A DNA stretch of 64,000 bases from Lentzea albidocapillata (GTDB lineage: Bacteria > Actinomycetota > Actinomycetes > Mycobacteriales > Pseudonocardiaceae). Both the position numbers and the translations under genes were made by a program. Below the pieces are notes generated by a model, which saw only the letters and a list, made by a program, of their open reading frames with translations, made no database searches and was not told where the DNA came from. Every line of letters starts with the position of its first letter. Positions within the stretch are counted from its first letter, which is position 1. This document shows, piece after piece, positions 61,047 through 64,000 of the stretch. The stretch covers positions 264,678 through 328,677 of the forward strand of contig NZ_JOEA01000007.1 of assembly GCF_000719115.1 (NCBI RefSeq). Direction: 5' to 3'.

Positions 61047-61910
61047 TCAACTCGCGAACTTCTCGGTCAGCGCGTTCAACCGGTAAGCCAGCCCGAAGTG
61101 GCGCAGGCGGTGCCGCGACGCGTCCTCGCTCAGCGCACAGACCCGCAGCGCGGCAACCATCCGCCGGAACGGCTGCACGTCGTCCTCCGACGTGATCACC
61201 ACGACGCCCGGCATCAGCGTGAGCACCACCTGCTGGTCGCCGTGGACCTCGAAGCCGTGCAGAAGCGCGGGAGTGACAGTGGTCCGCGCGGGAATCACGC
61301 GCACGACAACGTCCGGGTGACGCTCGCCGACTGCGGAGAGTTCGAGTATCTGCTCGCTCATGATCCGCGCCGAACCGACGTGGGTACCCAGTGCCGACTC
61401 GAACACGAAGAACTCGAACCGCAGGCCCGGCGTTGCCATCAGCCGCTTCCGCTTGCGCAGCAACGCCATCGCTGTTCTGGTGTTGCGCTCGGACAACGGA
61501 CCGGTCGCCGCCAGCAGGTACTCGCGGGTGCGCAGCCAGTCCGGCACGACGGCGGGATCGGCGGCCACGACGCAGCCGGCGTCGCCGAACTTCGCCAACA
61601 GCGCCGTGTGCTCGGTGAGTGCTCCACGGCGTATCACGATTCGCCGCGCGGCCGGATCGTCCTGCAGGCGGTCGATCAACTCAAGCGCGTGCGCCGCCGC
61701 GACGGAATCCATGCCCAGAGCCGTCGTGAGGCGACGCACGTCGTCCTGGCTCGGCAGCAGGACACCGTTCTCGATCTTGGAGAGCTTGGACTGCGTGAAC
61801 CCGGCCCGCCGCGCCGCTTCGACACCCGTGAGTTGGGCCTTCTTGCGGTGCACACGGAGGAGGGCGCCCAGGTCGTCGAGGTCGTGCTGGGCGTCGTCGG
61901 AGCGGGCCAT
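61047..61910 (-). CDS. XRE-family regulator with DUF5753 domain
   Basis: 287 aa. HTH_31/XRE domain near residues 15-70 (RVHRKKAQLTGVEAARRAGFTQSKLSKIENGV), then the DUF5753 region (about 100-285). These are abundant single-copy regulators in actinomycetes, often next to DUF397 proteins; none is adjacent here. DUF2252 gene lies just upstream on the same strand, with a 46-bp gap. Confidence 0.9.
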   Translation of the reverse strand: MARSDDAQHDLDDLGALLRVHRKKAQLTGVEAARRAGFTQSKLSKIENGVLLPSQDDVRRLTTALGMDSVAAAHALELIDRLQDDPAARRIVIRRGALTEHTALLAKFGDAGCVVAADPAVVPDWLRTREYLLAATGPLSERNTRTAMALLRKRKRLMATPGLRFEFFVFESALGTHVGSARIMSEQILELSAVGERHPDVVVRVIPARTTVTPALLHGFEVHGDQQVVLTLMPGVVVITSEDDVQPFRRMVAALRVCALSEDASRHRLRHFGLAYRLNALTEKFAS

Positions 61911-61956
61911 CGAGGTTCCTGTCGTTCGATTGGCCGCAAACGTACCGCTGGACGGC

Positions 61957-63267
61957 CTAGGCCGTCGAGCCCACGCCCTTGATCCGGCCGTCCCGGAACG
62001 CGTCCACGAACAGCCGGTGATCCTCCCTGGTCTGCCGCGCGTAGCCGAGGGCGAACGCCACGACGGACTCGGAGAACTCGGCGTCCCGGCCCCCGATCGC
62101 CGCAGCGATCGCCTCCTCGCACTGGAAGTCGACGAGGGTCTGCGCGGAGTCGGAGTCGGCCACGCAGTGCATCTTCGCGGTGGCGCGGCCGAGGTAGCCG
62201 AGCACGGGCAGCATGTCGGCGGGCTCGGTGAGGTCCGACCAGTCCAGGTCGGCCTCGTACGGGGAGAGCTCGGAGACGACGTAGCCGACGCCGCCGATCT
62301 CGGTGTGGCCGAGCCACGGGTCGGCGTGGGCTTGCAGGGCCCGCTGCGAGACGGCGGTGCGGTGGCCGTGGTCGGTGAAGTACTCGCGGATCCTGGCGTC
62401 CGGGACGATGCGGCTGGGGGCGGCGACGTTGGCCTGCTTCATGGACAGCACGACGTCGTTCTCCAACGCCTGGGAGCGGCCCTCCACCAGGATGTTGTAG
62501 GCGTGCAGGCCGGCTGAGCCGATGCCGAAACCGCTGCGGCCCACCACGTCCTTCACGGCGTAGGTGCGGCTCGACGCCCGTTTGCCGGTCGGGATGGTGT
62601 CCAGGTAGGACTCGTAGGCGAGCAGGACGGCTGCCAGGACGTCGGACGGCAGTTCGTGGGTGCCTTCGCGGTCGCGGCGGAAGCGGCGTTCGTAGCCGAC
62701 GATCGTGGTCTTCTCGTCCAGCAGGCCGATTCGGGTGGCGAGGCGGGCGTGTTGCAGTACGCGGTGCAGGGCGCCGTCGGTGTTGTCGAGGCGGAGGCTG
62801 AAGAGCTCGTCGTCCGGGCGCTCGGCGAACGAACGGACCTGCGCGACGTAGGAAGCGACGTAGGTGCGGATCAGGTCGGTGATCGCGCTGTCGGGCAGGG
62901 CCTTGCGCCAGCCGAGGAGGGCCATCGAGGCGGCGAAGCGGCGGAGGTCCCAGGTGAACGAGCCGAGGTAGGCCTCGTCGAAGTCGTTCACGTCGAACAC
63001 CAGCGTGCCCTCGGAGTCCATGTAGGTCCCGAAGTTCTGCGCGTGCAGGTCGCCCTGGATCCAGATGCGGCCGGTGCGTTCGTCAGCCCACTCGTCGGGC
63101 AGGTCGGCCATGTCGGCGTAGAACAGGCACGCGCTGCCCCGGTAGAACGTGAACGGTTCGGCCGCCATCTTGCGGAACTTGTGCCGGAACGCGGCGGGGT
63201 CGGCGGCCATCAGGCCGGCGAAGGCCTCCTCGAGCACGCTCACGATGCGGTCGCCGCGATCTGTCAT
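61957..63267 (-). CDS. DUF2252 family protein
   Basis: 436 aa from ATG 63267. Kinase-like fold signature: FYRGSACLFYADM, RIWIQGDLHAQNFGTY (catalytic-loop-like GDLHxxN) and LVFDVNDFDEAYLGSF (DFD, metal-binding-like), then KQANVAAPSR. DUF2252 resembles aminoglycoside phosphotransferases, and a phosphotransfer role is likely but undemonstrated. Cytoplasmic. Confidence 0.88.
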   Translation of the reverse strand: MTDRGDRIVSVLEEAFAGLMAADPAAFRHKFRKMAAEPFTFYRGSACLFYADMADLPDEWADERTGRIWIQGDLHAQNFGTYMDSEGTLVFDVNDFDEAYLGSFTWDLRRFAASMALLGWRKALPDSAITDLIRTYVASYVAQVRSFAERPDDELFSLRLDNTDGALHRVLQHARLATRIGLLDEKTTIVGYERRFRRDREGTHELPSDVLAAVLLAYESYLDTIPTGKRASSRTYAVKDVVGRSGFGIGSAGLHAYNILVEGRSQALENDVVLSMKQANVAAPSRIVPDARIREYFTDHGHRTAVSQRALQAHADPWLGHTEIGGVGYVVSELSPYEADLDWSDLTEPADMLPVLGYLGRATAKMHCVADSDSAQTLVDFQCEEAIAAAIGGRDAEFSESVVAFALGYARQTREDHRLFVDAFRDGRIKGVGSTA

Positions 63268-63371
63268 GGTGCATAACAGCACGCCGATGTCCGCGAGAGA
63301 AGCCGGGCGCGCAAAAGAGCGAGCAGGAATCGAGAAGCACTCACGAGGACGAGGCGCCTAACGTCGCAGGC

Positions 63372-63476
63372 ATGTGCTTCATGTTCGGTGCGAGTGAGGA
63401 GCAGGTGCGTCGCGTCCTCGAAGAGGCGCGGCAGGCCGACGAGGAGGTCGAGGCCGAAGACCGGCCTCAAGACTAG
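63372..63476 (+). CDS. Possible 34-aa peptide
   Basis: MCFMFGASEEQVRRVLEEAR followed by an acidic tail (QADEEVEAEDRPQD). Divergent from the DUF2252 gene, weak ribosome-binding site, no known family. An amphipathic helix is likely. Wobble positions are partly GC-rich. Unconfirmed. Confidence 0.35.
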   Translation: MCFMFGASEEQVRRVLEEARQADEEVEAEDRPQD

Positions 63477-63485
63477 GGATCGATG

Positions 63486-64000
63486 TCACGCGCGGCACTC
63501 CAGCAGTTGCGCGGACCCGCCACCGTAGGCGCTCGGGTCCACTGTGGAGCAGTGCACGGCGATCCACTCCTGACGGCCGTTGTCACCACGGCCGCCAGGA
63601 CCGCGGCCACCCATCTCACCGCCGAGCACGAACTTGAGCCTGCCCTCGGTGAGCCACGCCTGCAACTGGCCGACCGACGGCGCGTCGTCCGAGCCGGAGA
63701 ACCCGCCCATGCCGATCACCACCTCGTCGGAACCCATGATGAACGGCGACGCCATCTGCGCCGGACCGGCGACCGCCAGCGTGATCCCCGCGCCACCGCT
63801 GTTCTCCTTGGCGTAGCTGAGGATTCGCTTCTGTTCGTCGGTGAGTTCACCTCGGCCACCGCCGGGAGGGCCACCCTGCATCGGCTGCCGGCCACCGCGA
63901 ACTCCACGAACGTGAAGACGACGTCCTTGCCCTGCAACGAGGACAGCAGCCCGGACTGACCGCGGAACGCGTCGGCCGAAGCCTCCGCCGCGAACACCTC
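63486..64000 (-). pseudogene. Chimeric remnant: sulfatase-like segment joined out of frame to a GT39 glycosyltransferase C-terminus
   Basis: Nearest the 3' end, residues GELTDEQKRILSYAKEN to MGGFSGSDDAPSVGQLQAWL and the Gly-rich GGEMGGRG match the extracytoplasmic C-terminal domain of actinobacterial GT39 (ArnT-like) glycosyltransferases. Upstream of about 63890 the coding signal is in another frame (ASADAFRGQSGLLSSLQGKD, VVFTFVE), typical of sulfatase-like membrane enzymes. The two are unrelated gene parts, so a deletion probably fused them. The 5' part is cut by the window edge. Confidence 0.55.

Noticed and set aside
1..64000. tRNA, rRNA or CRISPR arrays
   Set aside because: No cloverleaf, rRNA-like or regularly spaced repeats were recognised by eye; a dedicated search was not possible.

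Overview
The window is high-GC actinomycete DNA. Codons are strongly GC-biased, and the families present (SARP/BTAD regulators with NB-ARC domains, LAL regulators, DUF5753 XRE proteins, F420-dependent enzymes, DUF574 methyltransferases, LCP proteins) are typical of large-genome filamentous Actinobacteria. A Pseudonocardiales origin (Lentzea/Saccharothrix-like) is my inference and is not proven by the sequence. No rRNA, tRNA, CRISPR array or insertion sequence was seen. The region reads as accessory chromosome rich in regulators, secreted enzymes and signalling NTPases.

Layout. 0-6.5 kb: a secreted cyclophilin, a DUF2306 membrane protein, small secreted proteins (one broken), an M23 endopeptidase and a first SARP-NB-ARC-TPR regulator. 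6.8-14.8 kb: a GGDEF/HD-GYP protein, an APC permease, a tannase-family esterase, proline iminopeptidase and a DUF305 lipoprotein. 15-17.5 kb: a chitin/cellulose-type LPMO behind a DasR-like operator, followed 4 nt later by a second DUF305 lipoprotein, then an FAD monooxygenase. 17.5-24.6 kb: a second SARP regulator, a frameshifted AraC regulator, DUF2000, Pr6Pr, a SRPBCC-hydrolase pair, two zinc-ribbon proteins and a GNAT. 24.6-29.6 kb: a tightly coupled operon (nucleotidyltransferase, BON, metallophosphoesterase, ThDP enzyme, F420 oxidoreductase, DUF6766). 29.6-34.9 kb: a divergent EF-Tu carrying Arg at the Q124 position, a STAS protein, two GT1 glycosyltransferases and a secreted cysteine peptidase. 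35-41.9 kb: a LAL regulator, an LCP protein with its ECF sigma factor, a PI-PLC/ricin protein and a DUF574 methyltransferase.

41.9-47.3 kb holds the most unusual locus. A TPR-CHAT-TIR protein with an intact His/Cys protease dyad and a beta-grasp-like tail is preceded by, and start/stop-coupled to, a 37-aa hydrophobic peptide. Its divergent promoter carries an inverted repeat, and a frameshifted ECF sigma factor with a TPR partner lies downstream. 47.4-54 kb: a WYL regulator with a VOC protein; a tandem-XRE, ImmA/IrrE, MAB_1171c membrane protein, FAD oxidoreductase operon; and a divergent GGDEF protein with a winged-helix tail. 54-61 kb: an NB-ARC-TPR protein with a RHIM-like N-terminal motif, a GT-B-like protein and a third SARP-NB-ARC-TPR regulator behind three 11-bp-phased repeats, followed by a 53-aa membrane peptide with its own promoter. 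61-64 kb: XRE/DUF5753, DUF2252 and an apparent chimeric remnant at the right edge.

The recurring themes are STAND-NTPase signalling (five proteins), cyclic-di-GMP turnover (two) and secreted polymer-degrading enzymes. Three genes carry single-base frameshifts or more; these could be decay or assembly errors and should be confirmed by resequencing.
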